51,569 bases of DNA from Actinomycetes bacterium (GCA_021811865.1 JAKAQB010000020.1:1-51569); one strand, 5' to 3'. Positions 24,894 to 33,827 are shown, numbered from the stretch's first letter. The notes: generated by a model from the letters alone, not told the origin. Translations and numbers: made by a program.

Positions 24894-25883
24894 ATGATTA
24901 CGGACGCGGATGCCGAGTTCCACCCACCGGCCGGGGGTGATCCGAGCTGGGCCGAGACCAACTATTTCGGCTTCTACTCGGCCGAGGCGCCGCTCAACGT
25001 GGGCGTGTACGCCTTGTTCCGGCCAAACCTGGGGGTGGTGCACTCGACGGTCTGCATGAACTCCGGCGACGCCCCCATGCCCTGGAGGGCCGACTTCTGC
25101 GACATGCGGTCGCACCTGCCGATCCCCGAGCCCCGTTCGCTGCGCACCTACGCCTTGGCCAACGGGCTGAGTGTTGCCACGGTGAAGCCCAACGACACCT
25201 GGCACATCGGCTATGACGACGACGCCGGCACCTCCATCGACGTCACCTACCAGGCGCTGATGCCGGCGTTCGACATCCACGACCCGGACATGGATCCGAT
25301 CACGGCCGCCCAGAGCCGGGAGCGCTTCGCCTGGGGGACGGCGTACAACGGGCACTTCGACCAGACCGGCCACGTGCAGGGGAGGGTGACCGTGCGGGGC
25401 CGCGAGGTCCCGATCGACTGCGTGAGCACCATGGACCACAGCTGGGGTCCCCGGTTCGAGCGAGGCAGCCCCAACATGAGCTGGCTACATGCCCACTTCT
25501 CCGACCAGTTGGCGGTGCACGGCATCTTCTCCTTCGACGAGGCCGATGGGGGCGGGGCACTGGCGTTGATGCACGGTTACGTGATCAGGGACGGAAAGTG
25601 CATCGGCCTGGCGTCGGGCCGCGGGGTGACCGGTCGCGACGCCGACTTCTACGCCCGCCGGCTGGAGATCCGGGTCGAGGACGCCCACGGCGACAGCTAC
25701 GACCTGCGGGGCGAGGGGTTCACCCGGTTTCCGTGGCAGGCCTGGCCGAACGTGGTCGGCTTCAATGTCCTGGCCCGCTGGGACTGCGCCGGGCGGACCG
25801 GCTACGGCGAAGTGCAGGACTTCGTCGACCTGACCCGGCTGTGCGAGGGCCGGGCCATGCCCACCAACGCGGCAGCCGGCTGA
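24894..25883 (+). CDS. DUF7064/DUF7065-like (lipocalin/CrtC-fold) protein
   Basis: 329 residues, first gene of the plus BMC operon. No clear catalytic motif, but CVSTMDHSWGPRFERG contains the DHSWGxR signature that I associate with the DUF7064/7065 group of AttH/CrtC-type beta-barrel proteins, some of which act on or bind hydrophobic substrates such as steroids and carotenoids. No signal peptide, so cytosolic. Start ATG 24894 follows GGGGGATATGC; upstream in-frame sequence is inside the control region. Its place in the operon suggests substrate binding, hydration or isomerisation upstream of the compartment; function unknown. Confidence 0.7.
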   Translation: MITDADAEFHPPAGGDPSWAETNYFGFYSAEAPLNVGVYALFRPNLGVVHSTVCMNSGDAPMPWRADFCDMRSHLPIPEPRSLRTYALANGLSVATVKPNDTWHIGYDDDAGTSIDVTYQALMPAFDIHDPDMDPITAAQSRERFAWGTAYNGHFDQTGHVQGRVTVRGREVPIDCVSTMDHSWGPRFERGSPNMSWLHAHFSDQLAVHGIFSFDEADGGGALALMHGYVIRDGKCIGLASGRGVTGRDADFYARRLEIRVEDAHGDSYDLRGEGFTRFPWQAWPNVVGFNVLARWDCAGRTGYGEVQDFVDLTRLCEGRAMPTNAAAG

Positions 25884-25888
25884 TCCGG

Positions 25889-26866
25889 ATGGCCACCCGT
25901 CTTGTCGTGTTCGACATGGACGGCACGCTGGTCCAGACCCGCGCCGCGTCGTGGGAGGTGTTCCAGGCCACCGCCAGCCGGTTCCACCTCCCGGTCCGCA
26001 GCGCGGAAGAGTTCTTCGAGCTCTTCCGCGACAACTTCTACGCCAGCCTGGCCAAGCTGTGCAGCACGCCCGAGCAGGAGGCCGAGGTGCGGGATCACTT
26101 CCTCGAGGGGTTGCGGGAGCGGTACGTGCCCGGCTTCATCCCGGGGATGCTCGACGTGGTCAAGGCGCTGGCGGAGCGCTACCCGCTCGCCGTCCTGTCA
26201 TCTAACGCCATGGCCGCCATCCGGCGGATCCTCGAGGGCGAGGGGGTGGCCGAGTGCTTCGCCCACGTGTTCTCGGGTGAGGTCGGGGCCAGCAAGGAGG
26301 CGGCCCTGCTCCGGCTGCTATCCGAGCCGTCCTACAGCCGCGCCCGGCATTGCTCCCCGACCTACGCAGAGGGCAACGGCAACGACGACTTCGAGGTGGT
26401 GCTGGTGACCGACACCGTGGGCGACGTCCGGGAGGCGGCCCGGGTCGGCGTCCGCGTGATCGGAGTGGCCTGGGGCATGCACAGCCGGGAAGCCCTGCTC
26501 GCAGCCGGGGCGGAGACCGTCGCCCTCTGGCCCCAGGAACTGGTTGCCATCCTGGCGGACCGGCCCGGCTCCGACGGCGCCGCCTGCGCCTGCACCGGCG
26601 CGAGCGGGACCTGCGCCTGCTCCTGCTCGGTGGTCGCGACCGTCGGTCGGGGTACGGGTCCCCCCACCGAGCCCTCGGCCGGGGCGGCAGCCGAGGCCGG
26701 GCGGATACGCAGGGAGCGGCGCCACCGGGCCGCTCCCGCGCTCGCCGCCGCCCCGGCTGTCGGTGCCCCCCGCCGTCGTCCTGGACCGGACCGGGCCCTG
26801 GTCGGTGCCCTCCGCCGCATCTCGAACCCGAAGACCACCGCCCCCACCGGCTCCCGCCGGACCTGA
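25889..26866 (+). CDS. HAD-family phosphatase with Cys-rich linker and C-terminal tail
   Basis: 325 residues. Residues 1-225 are a HAD hydrolase of the phosphoglycolate phosphatase-like type: VVFDMDGTLVQ (nucleophile Asp9), LSSNA (motif II), SKEAALLRLL (motif III Lys) and VTDTVGDVREA (motif IV). Residues 231-247 hold five Cys (CACTGASGTCACSC), then a low-complexity Ala/Arg/Pro tail with a short amphipathic stretch at about 300-312 (DRALVGALRRISN) that looks like a C-terminal encapsulation peptide. It would dephosphorylate a small phosphorylated metabolite, possibly inside the shell, which fits a pathway that also has a dikinase-like enzyme. Only 5 bases separate it from the gene before. Confidence 0.8.
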   Translation: MATRLVVFDMDGTLVQTRAASWEVFQATASRFHLPVRSAEEFFELFRDNFYASLAKLCSTPEQEAEVRDHFLEGLRERYVPGFIPGMLDVVKALAERYPLAVLSSNAMAAIRRILEGEGVAECFAHVFSGEVGASKEAALLRLLSEPSYSRARHCSPTYAEGNGNDDFEVVLVTDTVGDVREAARVGVRVIGVAWGMHSREALLAAGAETVALWPQELVAILADRPGSDGAACACTGASGTCACSCSVVATVGRGTGPPTEPSAGAAAEAGRIRRERRHRAAPALAAAPAVGAPRRRPGPDRALVGALRRISNPKTTAPTGSRRT

Positions 26867-26886
26867 GAGAGAACAAGGAGCAGAGA

Positions 26887-27303
26887 TTGTCCAACGTAAT
26901 AGCCGAGGGCTACAACGCTTTCGAGACCGAGAAGACGCCGTCGGGCACGGTGAAGTACCTTCCCGACCCGCCGTCGGTCATGGCCCTGATCCGCAGCGGG
27001 AAGCTGGGAGAGCACATCCTGCTGGTACGCGGTGGGACCACCACCTTCCTGGCCCCGGCGCTCTCAATGGGAGCGATCGGGATCATCACCATGTCCGGGG
27101 CCCCCGAATCGCACCTCGGGATCCTGTCCCGGGAGTTCCAGACGCCCTGCGTGATGACGACCGGGCTCCTGGCCAGCGAGTCCCGCTACGTCCCGGGCGA
27201 GACCGGCGACGCCCACTTCAACGAGATCGTCCAAGCGCTCGAGGGGGTCAAAGTGCAGCTCGACTGCTCCGATCCCCAGACGGGCCGGGTCATCGCTCTC
27301 TGA
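26887..27303 (+). CDS. standalone phosphohistidine swivel-domain protein
   Basis: 138 residues from a TTG start, chosen because AAGGAG sits 6 bases before it and the frame gives a complete domain. It matches the mobile domain of PEP synthase and PPDK alone: VRGGTTTFLAPALSMGAIG, then GAPESHLGILSREFQTPCV with the acceptor His76 in place of the canonical TSHAAVVAR histidine. In PPDK-type enzymes this domain carries the phosphoryl group between an ATP-grasp site and a substrate site. As a free protein it resembles the separate subunits of phenylphosphate synthase-like systems. Likely partners are the dikinase-like protein at 29378 and the unassigned protein that follows. Confidence 0.82.
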   Translation: MSNVIAEGYNAFETEKTPSGTVKYLPDPPSVMALIRSGKLGEHILLVRGGTTTFLAPALSMGAIGIITMSGAPESHLGILSREFQTPCVMTTGLLASESRYVPGETGDAHFNEIVQALEGVKVQLDCSDPQTGRVIAL

Positions 27304-27340
27304 TCGGCCGAGTCCCCACACAGAAAAAGGAGTCCAACCA

Positions 27341-28762
27341 ATGAGTGTTAGCGCGCCCGGCGCTGAATACCTGAAGCGATACGAGGACGGCGACGAGGGC
27401 GTCCGGTTCCAGTCGCTCGTCTATACGGGGAACTTCACCGACCTCGAGCCGGTACCCGACGGGATTCTGGGGGACCGCCTCATGCGCCGGCGCATGAAGA
27501 CGAAGGTCATGGAGCGGGTGTCCGAGGAGGACGTGCTGCGCGACCAGTTCACCCTGGATGAGCTGAACGACCTCAACAACTACCTGGCCTGGAACATCTG
27601 GGACGTGCTCGTCATGAGGGCGACGGAGGGCGTCTCGGGAATGATCCCCCGCCAGGAGTACGAGATCCTGTCGTTCATGCAGGAGTTCTACCGCTACCCC
27701 GAGTTCATGCGGATGATGACCGACCAGGTCGGGGCCCAAGGCGTCATGGACATCGGCAAGAGCGCCCGCTCACAGATCGGCACGAAGATCAACTGCGTAC
27801 ACGACTGGTGCCTGGGCGCAGTCGCGTTCGGCATGGGCCGGTGCGGGCTGCTGGCCCTCGAGGTGATCGAGGCCAACGACTACGTCGAGGAGTCCAACAT
27901 CATCCTCAAGTTCATGCAGCGCGTGCTCTGGGGCAAGCGCCAGGACGGCTACATCCTCAACTCTCAAGACCGCTACCGCTGCACCATCCACGAGCAGTCG
28001 GTGATCGACCAGGTGATGAGCCAGGTGGTCGAGTTCGAGGAGGGTTCGCCCGACCACGACGCCTTCACCAAGTTCAACGCCACCGCTGAGCTGCTGGCCT
28101 TCTTCGACCACTACGACTGCCGCCTCGGTCTGGGCGACACCGGGCCCTACATCCTTCCCGACGGGCGGATCCTGATCATCCGGGACCTCTTCGTCAACGA
28201 GGAGGTGTACCACTGGTCCGACGTGTGCGCCGACCTGCCGCACTGCTACACCCTGGCAGTGGTGCTCGACCCGGCGAAGATGGGACTTCAGGAGATCCGG
28301 GTCAACGACATCTCCACCACGTTCACGGCGCCAAAGAACTACATCCCGGCCATCACCGCGGGGGCCATCTTCGTGCGGGAGAAGTGGGACACGCCCATGG
28401 ACCACGTCTACGAGCTCCCCCTGAAGGACACCGAGCCGCACCTGGAGAAGATCCGGGAGGCCACCGTCAAGATGTACGACAAGACCCTGCGGATGTCCAA
28501 GCGCATCCTCTGCACCAACGGGATCTACAGCTACTACATCGACATGATCCTCCCATACCTGCGGGCCACCGGTGTCTACGACGAGGTGTGCGCCAAGTAT
28601 GACTTCTGGGAGATCGACCAGCGCGTGTCCAACTACTACTACGAGATCACCAAGCGGAACTTCGTCCAGGTCACGGTCCCCCAGAAGATCTTCTCCGGCT
28701 CCGGCTACCTGCCCTTCCCCGAGGGCACCGACCTGCGTCGCTCTAAGTACAGCCTCCTCTGA
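27341..28762 (+). CDS. unassigned 473-residue protein of the BMC operon
   Basis: I do not recognise a family. ATG 27341 follows AAAAAGGAG. Soluble, no signal peptide or membrane helix; acidic and aromatic-rich with many Tyr/Trp/Met. Conspicuous Cys/His/Asp groups: NCVHDWCLGAVAFGMGRCG (about 150-168), DRYRCTIHEQSV, FFDHYDCRLGLGDTGPYILP, YHWSDVCADLPHCYT and RILCTNGIYSYYIDM. These could form a metal or substrate site. It lies between the swivel-domain gene and a helical-protein gene, ahead of the dikinase-like gene, so it may be the substrate-binding component replacing a PEP/pyruvate barrel. It is the best candidate for the signature enzyme of the compartment (inference). Confidence 0.85.
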   Translation: MSVSAPGAEYLKRYEDGDEGVRFQSLVYTGNFTDLEPVPDGILGDRLMRRRMKTKVMERVSEEDVLRDQFTLDELNDLNNYLAWNIWDVLVMRATEGVSGMIPRQEYEILSFMQEFYRYPEFMRMMTDQVGAQGVMDIGKSARSQIGTKINCVHDWCLGAVAFGMGRCGLLALEVIEANDYVEESNIILKFMQRVLWGKRQDGYILNSQDRYRCTIHEQSVIDQVMSQVVEFEEGSPDHDAFTKFNATAELLAFFDHYDCRLGLGDTGPYILPDGRILIIRDLFVNEEVYHWSDVCADLPHCYTLAVVLDPAKMGLQEIRVNDISTTFTAPKNYIPAITAGAIFVREKWDTPMDHVYELPLKDTEPHLEKIREATVKMYDKTLRMSKRILCTNGIYSYYIDMILPYLRATGVYDEVCAKYDFWEIDQRVSNYYYEITKRNFVQVTVPQKIFSGSGYLPFPEGTDLRRSKYSLL

Positions 28763-28793
28763 CCGCCCGAGCGACCGCCGAGGGAAGGATCCG

Positions 28794-29381
28794 ATGACCG
28801 AGGAGGAGTTCCTCGCACTGAACAGCGTCTACCTGAAGAAGATCGCCACCGGCCGGGCGGTCGCCCAGGCCACGGGCCTTCCGGAGGCGGTGGTCGGAGA
28901 GGTGCTGGCCGGGGCCGAATCGGAATCCGCCGGCGCTGTGGTCGACGTCGGCGGCGGGATGCTCATGCTCTCCGAGGACGGCGTGCGTGCCGTCCTCGGA
29001 GGGTACGAGGCCCGCTACGCCGACTGCCGGGTCGACCCGGCGGTGGAGGACTGGTACCAGCGCTTCGAGACGCTCAACAAGCAGTTCCTCGAAGGGGTCA
29101 CCGCCTGGCAGCAGGATGTCGGCGACATGGCCAAGATGGATCGCCTGCTCAAGCTGGTCGAGCGTCAGATCCGGGCGCTGGCGTCGATCAGCGAGCGGAT
29201 CCCCCGCTACGAGGCCTACGCCGGACGATTCTCCCACGCCATCGATCAGGTGGACACCGGCGCCACGAACTACCTGGTCAGCCCGGATGTCGACTCCATC
29301 CACAACATCTGGTTCGAGTTCCACGAGGACATCCTCACCGTGCTCGGGCGGCCCCGCGACGTGGCGGAGTCCGCCGGGTGA
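28794..29381 (+). CDS. unassigned helical 195-residue protein of the BMC operon
   Basis: Not recognised. ATG 28794 follows GGGAAGGA. Mostly alpha-helical: an N-terminal segment with NSVYLKKIATGRAVAQATGL looking like a small winged or UBA-like helix bundle, GAVVDVGGGMLMLSEDGVRA, then a long amphipathic region (WYQRFETLNKQFLEGVTAWQ, MAKMDRLLKLVERQIRAL) suited to a coiled coil or an adaptor. It overlaps the dikinase-like gene by GTGA, so the two are probably made in equal amounts and may form a complex. Confidence 0.8.
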   Translation: MTEEEFLALNSVYLKKIATGRAVAQATGLPEAVVGEVLAGAESESAGAVVDVGGGMLMLSEDGVRAVLGGYEARYADCRVDPAVEDWYQRFETLNKQFLEGVTAWQQDVGDMAKMDRLLKLVERQIRALASISERIPRYEAYAGRFSHAIDQVDTGATNYLVSPDVDSIHNIWFEFHEDILTVLGRPRDVAESAG

Positions 29382-31849
29382 GCGCCATGGCCGGGGGTGG
29401 TCCCGAACTGGTCCACGACGTGGACGGCATCGACCCGCTCGACACCGCCCGCTTCGGGGGCAAGGCCGCTGGCCTGGCCCGCATGCGCCGGCTGGGCCTG
29501 CGGGTCCCACCCGCCTTCGTGGTGGAGACGGCGGCGTGCCGATTCTACCGGGAGAACGGCCAGCGTATCCCCTCCGGCATCGTCTCGGAATGCCATGTCC
29601 AGATGTCCCGGCTCGAGAGCCAGACCGGCAAGGTGTTCGGCCGCGACGACGGCGTGCCTCTCCTGGTATCGGTGCGGTCGGGGGCCCAGATCAGCATGCC
29701 CGGGATGATGGACACCGTCCTCAACCTGGGGCTGGACCGCCGGTCGGTGCTGTCCCTGGCCGAGGCGTGCGCCGATCCGGTGTTCGCCCTCGACACGTGG
29801 ATCCGCTTCTGGTCGATGTTCTCGGACATAGTCCTCGACGTGGACTCGGCCCTGCTGCAGGATCAGATCGCCGAGGCTCGCCGGGCGGCGGCCGGGGCCC
29901 TCGACGCCGCCAGCGCGGCCCGGCTCGAGGAGCGGATCGTCGCCGTCCTCGACGCCGAATCGGGACCGGTGCCGCTCGACCCGCGCGATCAGCTCGAGGC
30001 GGCCGCCCGGGCGGTCCTGGACTCGTGGGACTCGCGGCGGGCCCGGCTTTACCGCGAGCATCACGGCATATCGCACGACCTGGGCACGGCCATAACCGTG
30101 CAGGCCATGGTGTTCGGGAACCTGGGCCGGCCAGCCGGAAGCGGCGTGGCGTTCACCCGGGACCCGTCCACCGGCGCCGCCCGCCTCTACGGCGAGTACC
30201 TGCCGGGCGGCCAGGGGGAGGAGGTCGTAGCCGGCACCAAGACCCCGGTCAAGCTGGAGGAGGCCGGGCTGGGTTTGGCGCCCATCGCGGCCGAGCTGGA
30301 GGCCTACGGGCGCCGGCTGGAGGAGGAGTACCGCGACGCCCTGGACATCGAGTTCACGGTGGAGTCGGGCGTGCTGTACCTGCTGCAGGTCCGCCCGGCC
30401 AAGCGGTCGGCGGCGGCCGCGGTCCACATCGCCACCGCGATGGTGGGTGAGGGACTGATAGAGCCAGCCGAGGCGGTACGGAGGGTCTCGGCCGAGCAGG
30501 TCAAGCGGCTGCTCTCGCCGGAATTCGATCCGGACGCGGTCGCCACGGCCCGGGCCGGGGGCCGCCTGCTGGCCAGGGGAGTGCCGGCCTCGCCCGGCCA
30601 CTCCAGCGGGCGGGTCGCGCTCGACGCCGACCGGGCCATCGAGCAGGCTGCCGGCGGCGCCTGCGTGATCCTGCTCCGCCCGACCACCAGCCCGCAGGAC
30701 CTGAGGGGGATGCTGGCCGCCGCCGCCGTGGTCACGGCCCGGGGCGGGGCCACCAGCCACGCCGCGGTGGTGTCGCGGGCCCTCGACAAACCGTGTGTGG
30801 TGGGCTGCGAGGACATCGAGGTGCGTCCCGACGAGCGGGCCTTCTTCGTCGACGGGCGGCGGGTCGGCGAGGGGGAGGTGGTGTCGGTGGACGGGGCCTC
30901 CGGCGAGATCCTGCTGGGCGAGCTGCCCCGGCGGGTGCCGACCCGCAACGTGGACCGCCTCAGCCAGATCCTGGGTTGGGCCGACGCGCTGTCGCAGGTG
31001 TCGCTCTGGACCGAGGCCACGTCGCCGCCCCTTCCGGTGGACCTGGCCCGGCGGACCAGCTCGGCCGGGCTCGGCATCGTGCCCCTGACCGACCTGTTCC
31101 AAGCGGCGGGGCAGTTGCCGGTACTGCTCGACGCCATCGCCCGCTACGACGCCGACCCCGACGCGGACGGGTCGGTCATCGAGGAGCCGCTGGCATCGGC
31201 GACCGCGGCGGCGCTGGGACCCTTGCTGGCGGCCGCCCCCGACCTCCCCGTCGATGTCCGCCTGCCCAACCTGACCTCGGTCCGGGCCCGGGCGTGGGTG
31301 GAGAAGTGGACCACCCTGTCCCCGCACCTGCTCATGCCGCTGGGAGCCACCCGGCTGATCGATGCCTACGTCCGGGGGGTGCGAGCGGCCGCCACGCAGG
31401 CCAGCCACCAGCGGCTGACCATCCTGGCGGCCGGCATCACCTCGGCGGAGGAGCTGTCCGAGTTCGCCGGGCTGGTGGGACCGGACCTGGCGGCCGGCGC
31501 CGTCCTCCAGAACCCGGCCGTGGTCGCCGACGCGCCGGCGCTGGCGGCGACCGGCCTGCCGCTTTGGATCGACCTGGCCGAGCTGGTGCGCACCACGCTG
31601 GGGCGGCCAGAGGAGCTGCTCTACACCGACAACTCGTTCCGGCTGCCTCCCCTGCTGCTCAGCCTCTTGGCGAGGCTGGTGGGGGAGGGCCCCCGCGCCC
31701 GGGTGGGGGTGAGGCTCACCGGCAACTCCATCGCTTCTTCGTCGGTCCTGCACGATCTCGGCTTTCGGGTGTTCAGCAGCTCGGCCGCCCAGGCCGGGGA
31801 GCTCCGCCTGCTACTCGGCCAACACGTGCTCGAGGAGGAATCGCCATGA
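29378..31849 (+). CDS. pyruvate phosphate dikinase-like protein with degenerate PEP/pyruvate barrel
   Basis: 823 residues, GTG start overlapping the previous stop. Residues 1-350 are a PPDK-type ATP-grasp domain ([77 protein letters not shown]); the swivel domain follows with [20 protein letters not shown], acceptor His461. Residues 510-823 align in layout with the C-terminal TIM barrel but key residues are gone: the CRTEHMF-like segment is VPLTDLF, and the catalytic CGE motif is VGVRLTGN with Arg779. It is therefore unlikely to interconvert PEP and pyruvate; it should still phosphorylate its His from ATP and pass the group elsewhere. Followed by BMC-H with ATGA overlap. Confidence 0.85.
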   Translation: MSAMAGGGPELVHDVDGIDPLDTARFGGKAAGLARMRRLGLRVPPAFVVETAACRFYRENGQRIPSGIVSECHVQMSRLESQTGKVFGRDDGVPLLVSVRSGAQISMPGMMDTVLNLGLDRRSVLSLAEACADPVFALDTWIRFWSMFSDIVLDVDSALLQDQIAEARRAAAGALDAASAARLEERIVAVLDAESGPVPLDPRDQLEAAARAVLDSWDSRRARLYREHHGISHDLGTAITVQAMVFGNLGRPAGSGVAFTRDPSTGAARLYGEYLPGGQGEEVVAGTKTPVKLEEAGLGLAPIAAELEAYGRRLEEEYRDALDIEFTVESGVLYLLQVRPAKRSAAAAVHIATAMVGEGLIEPAEAVRRVSAEQVKRLLSPEFDPDAVATARAGGRLLARGVPASPGHSSGRVALDADRAIEQAAGGACVILLRPTTSPQDLRGMLAAAAVVTARGGATSHAAVVSRALDKPCVVGCEDIEVRPDERAFFVDGRRVGEGEVVSVDGASGEILLGELPRRVPTRNVDRLSQILGWADALSQVSLWTEATSPPLPVDLARRTSSAGLGIVPLTDLFQAAGQLPVLLDAIARYDADPDADGSVIEEPLASATAAALGPLLAAAPDLPVDVRLPNLTSVRARAWVEKWTTLSPHLLMPLGATRLIDAYVRGVRAAATQASHQRLTILAAGITSAEELSEFAGLVGPDLAAGAVLQNPAVVADAPALAATGLPLWIDLAELVRTTLGRPEELLYTDNSFRLPPLLLSLLARLVGEGPRARVGVRLTGNSIASSSVLHDLGFRVFSSSAAQAGELRLLLGQHVLEEESP

Positions 31850-32139
31850 CCGATCTCGGTGGCCGGGCCCTGGGCCTGGTGGAGACGATGGGGCTGGTCG
31901 CGGCCACGGAGGCGGCCGACGCCATGGTCAAGTCGGCCAACGTCCGGCTGGTCAGCAAGCAGCAAGTGGGTGGGGGGCTCATCACCATCCTGGTCGCCGG
32001 GGACGTGGGTGCGGTCCAGGCAGCGGTCGACGCCGGCCGGGCGGCGGCGTCGGCGGTGGGGCGGGTCGTGTCGGCCCATGTGATTCCCCGACCCCATGAC
32101 GAGATCCCCGACATCCTGGAGCGTCCCCCCGTCCGTTGA
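31846..32139 (+). CDS. BMC-H shell protein, copy 2
   Basis: 97 residues, single BMC domain: [20 protein letters not shown], pore loop [20 protein letters not shown] and [20 protein letters not shown]. Very like the first BMC-H but without the Ala/Pro tail. GAGGAGGAA precedes an ATG that overlaps the dikinase-like stop. It ends the plus operon, so shell genes bracket both ends of the cargo genes. Confidence 0.93.
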   Translation: MTDLGGRALGLVETMGLVAATEAADAMVKSANVRLVSKQQVGGGLITILVAGDVGAVQAAVDAGRAAASAVGRVVSAHVIPRPHDEIPDILERPPVR

Positions 32140-32777
32140 CGGCCCCCGTTGCCCGTTGGCGGCCTCCCGCCGGTGGGCGCCCCATCCGGCGGCTGCTTCC
32201 GCGGAATCGCCGCCAACTGCACCCGGGCCCGGGAGCGGCTGTGCTCTTCGTCTGCTCGGGAACCGGGGTGTTGGCGGCGCTGCCACGTCGGAGTGGCGGA
32301 ATAGGCAAAAGCGTGTTGACGGCTGACTTTCTGACCACGGTCGGCCCTGGTTCGGCAGCGCTCTTTGCGCGTCGTGCGGACCGGCTGGTTGGCCGAGCGC
32401 GGCGACCGAAAGCGACGATGGCCGGTCCCTGAACGCGAGGGACCCCTCCGGCACAGTTGATCGCTGACGCCGGGAGGGGTCCAAGCCGGTCATGGCCCTG
32501 GGGGTGTCGTCTACACCGACGACGTCGGGGATCTCCGTAGGATCCCTGACGTCGCGGAACCAACCGGAGTGTCCCGCTAGCGGAAGTTTCCGGGCTGCGG
32601 CCTGGTCCGTCTGCATATCACCAGCTCAGTAGGGGTGTGGGGGCCGACGCCGCGTAATACCTAACTCGGGTCTGGCAGGCCGTTGGAGGTGATGGCGATG
32701 GTGACCTTGTCGATGGCGGGGAAGGGGGTGGCGGGCTTCGAGGGGCTCCCATGCGCTTGTGCGGCCAGCTGTGGTGG
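32140..32777. other. non-coding boundary after the BMC locus
   Basis: About 640 bases without an acceptable gene; open frames here are Pro/Arg/Ser-rich shadows. It contains the hairpin listed separately and, near 32655, TAATACCTAACTCGG, which may be an outer end of the truncated insertion sequence that follows on the minus strand. Confidence 0.5.
32439..32481 (+). terminator. hairpin downstream of the BMC plus operon
   Basis: Perfect 10-base arms GGACCCCTCC (32439-32448) and GGAGGGGTCC (32472-32481) with a 23-base loop, about 300 bases after the last BMC gene. Could be a distal terminator or part of an insertion sequence end; no T-run follows. Confidence 0.4.
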
Positions 32778-33428
32778 TCATGGTCTCGCGGGGGCGTAGC
32801 GGGCCAGGCCGAACAGGTCGTAGAGGCGTTGGGCGGTGGGGTCGATCTCGGTGAGCATCCGCCGGGCACGGGGCCGTCCTCGTTCGCCTTGGTAGAGCAG
32901 CACCGTCTCCTGGATGGCTGCGAGGTTCGACAGGAGGGCTCGGACGCTGAGGCGGAGCCCTGCTCGGTCGGCTTCGCGGACCATGACACGGGCGACTGTC
33001 AAGGCGAGCACGCAGTATGAGACGTGCACGCGGATCTTCGCTTCGGTGAAATGGAACATCGGTGAGAAGGAGACGACCGTGGGATCTTTCATCTGCCGGA
33101 AGGCGCCTTCGACGGTTTCTTGGGAGCGGTAGTCGGCGACGATGGTCCTGGTCGATGCGGCGTCGATGGTCTTGTCGCTGAACAGGATCCTCTTGCCGAA
33201 CAGCTCGTCTTCGAGCGCAAAGCGGGCCGTGGCGCTGGTGCGAAACGTCAGTCGCAGCTCAGCTGGGTTGTCGCCGGTGAGGGTGGTGGAGATCACTCGG
33301 GCCACCCAGCGGGCTGCGACGATGGCGGCTATGTCGGCTTCCACCTTGTCCTTGGGTTTGCGGCACTTGCCGCGTGCGAGGCGGGCAGCGATCTCGCCGA
33401 GCTGGCGGGCCGAATCCGTCGGCGCCAA
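32778..33428 (-). pseudogene. IS1634-like (IS4 superfamily) transposase, N-terminally truncated
   Basis: About 216 residues correspond to the C-terminal part of a DDE transposase: LFGKRILFSDKTIDAAS, IVADYRSQETVEGAFRQMKD (the YREMP-like acidic motif region) and FHFTEAKIRVHVSYCVLALT. Known family members are roughly 450-600 residues, so half is missing. The fragment begins exactly where a GyrI-like effector domain starts on the other strand, which suggests the element replaced the front of that gene. Not functional. Confidence 0.75.
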
Positions 33429-33429
33429 G

Positions 33430-33755
33430 GCGGGGATCTCGGTCGGGGTCTACCAGGACGAAGGCGGCACCGTCGCCGAAGGCGACCTCGTACTGCACGC
33501 CGGCTTCGAGATCGGCGACCAGGACGTACCCGGCACCGACACGGTGAACGTCGTTGACCTGCCCGTGGTGGAGGTCGCGGCGGCCGTCTACCGGGGAGGT
33601 GACGACGGGATCGTGGCCGCGTGGGAAGCGCTGGTCCGCTGGATCGACGACGGCGGCTACCACCTCCTGGGTGACTGTCGTGAGCTGTACCACGAGTGGG
33701 AGGAGGGCGACCCCAGCCGCAACGTCATGGAGATGCAACAGCCACAATCGGCAGG
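33430..33755 (+). pseudogene. GyrI-like effector-binding domain fragment of a MerR/AraC-type regulator
   Basis: The plus frame reads GISVGVYQDEGGTVAEGDLV, LPVVEVAAAVYRGGDDGIV, WEALVRWIDDGGYHLLGDCR and ELYHEWEEGDPSRNVMEMQQ, the C-terminal multidrug-effector-binding module of BmrR/GyrI-type regulators. No DNA-binding domain precedes it; the transposase remnant abuts it instead. The reading frame runs on past the domain into unrelated sequence. Confidence 0.6.
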
Positions 33756-33827
33756 TAAAAGCGACCCGGCTGTGCCATGTGCCGCGAGAGCCCCCCTTGG
33801 GGCCGACACGAGGGGCGCCCCCATAGA

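Noticed and set aside
29270..31753. 827-codon minus-strand open frame over the dikinase-like gene
   Set aside because: Low-complexity Gly/Arg/Gln composition; the plus strand has clear ATP-grasp and swivel motifs.
16982..32139. Assigning the locus to the ethanolamine (Eut) or propanediol (Pdu) type
   Set aside because: EutN, EutJ and EutE-like proteins are present, but EutBC, PduCDE, PduL and B12-handling genes are not.
32285..32380. Start of a possible tRNA-Leu (GGAGTGGCGGAAT...GGTTCG)
   Set aside because: No matching acceptor stem, no proper anticodon stem or CCA end; only the D-arm-like beginning resembles a tRNA.
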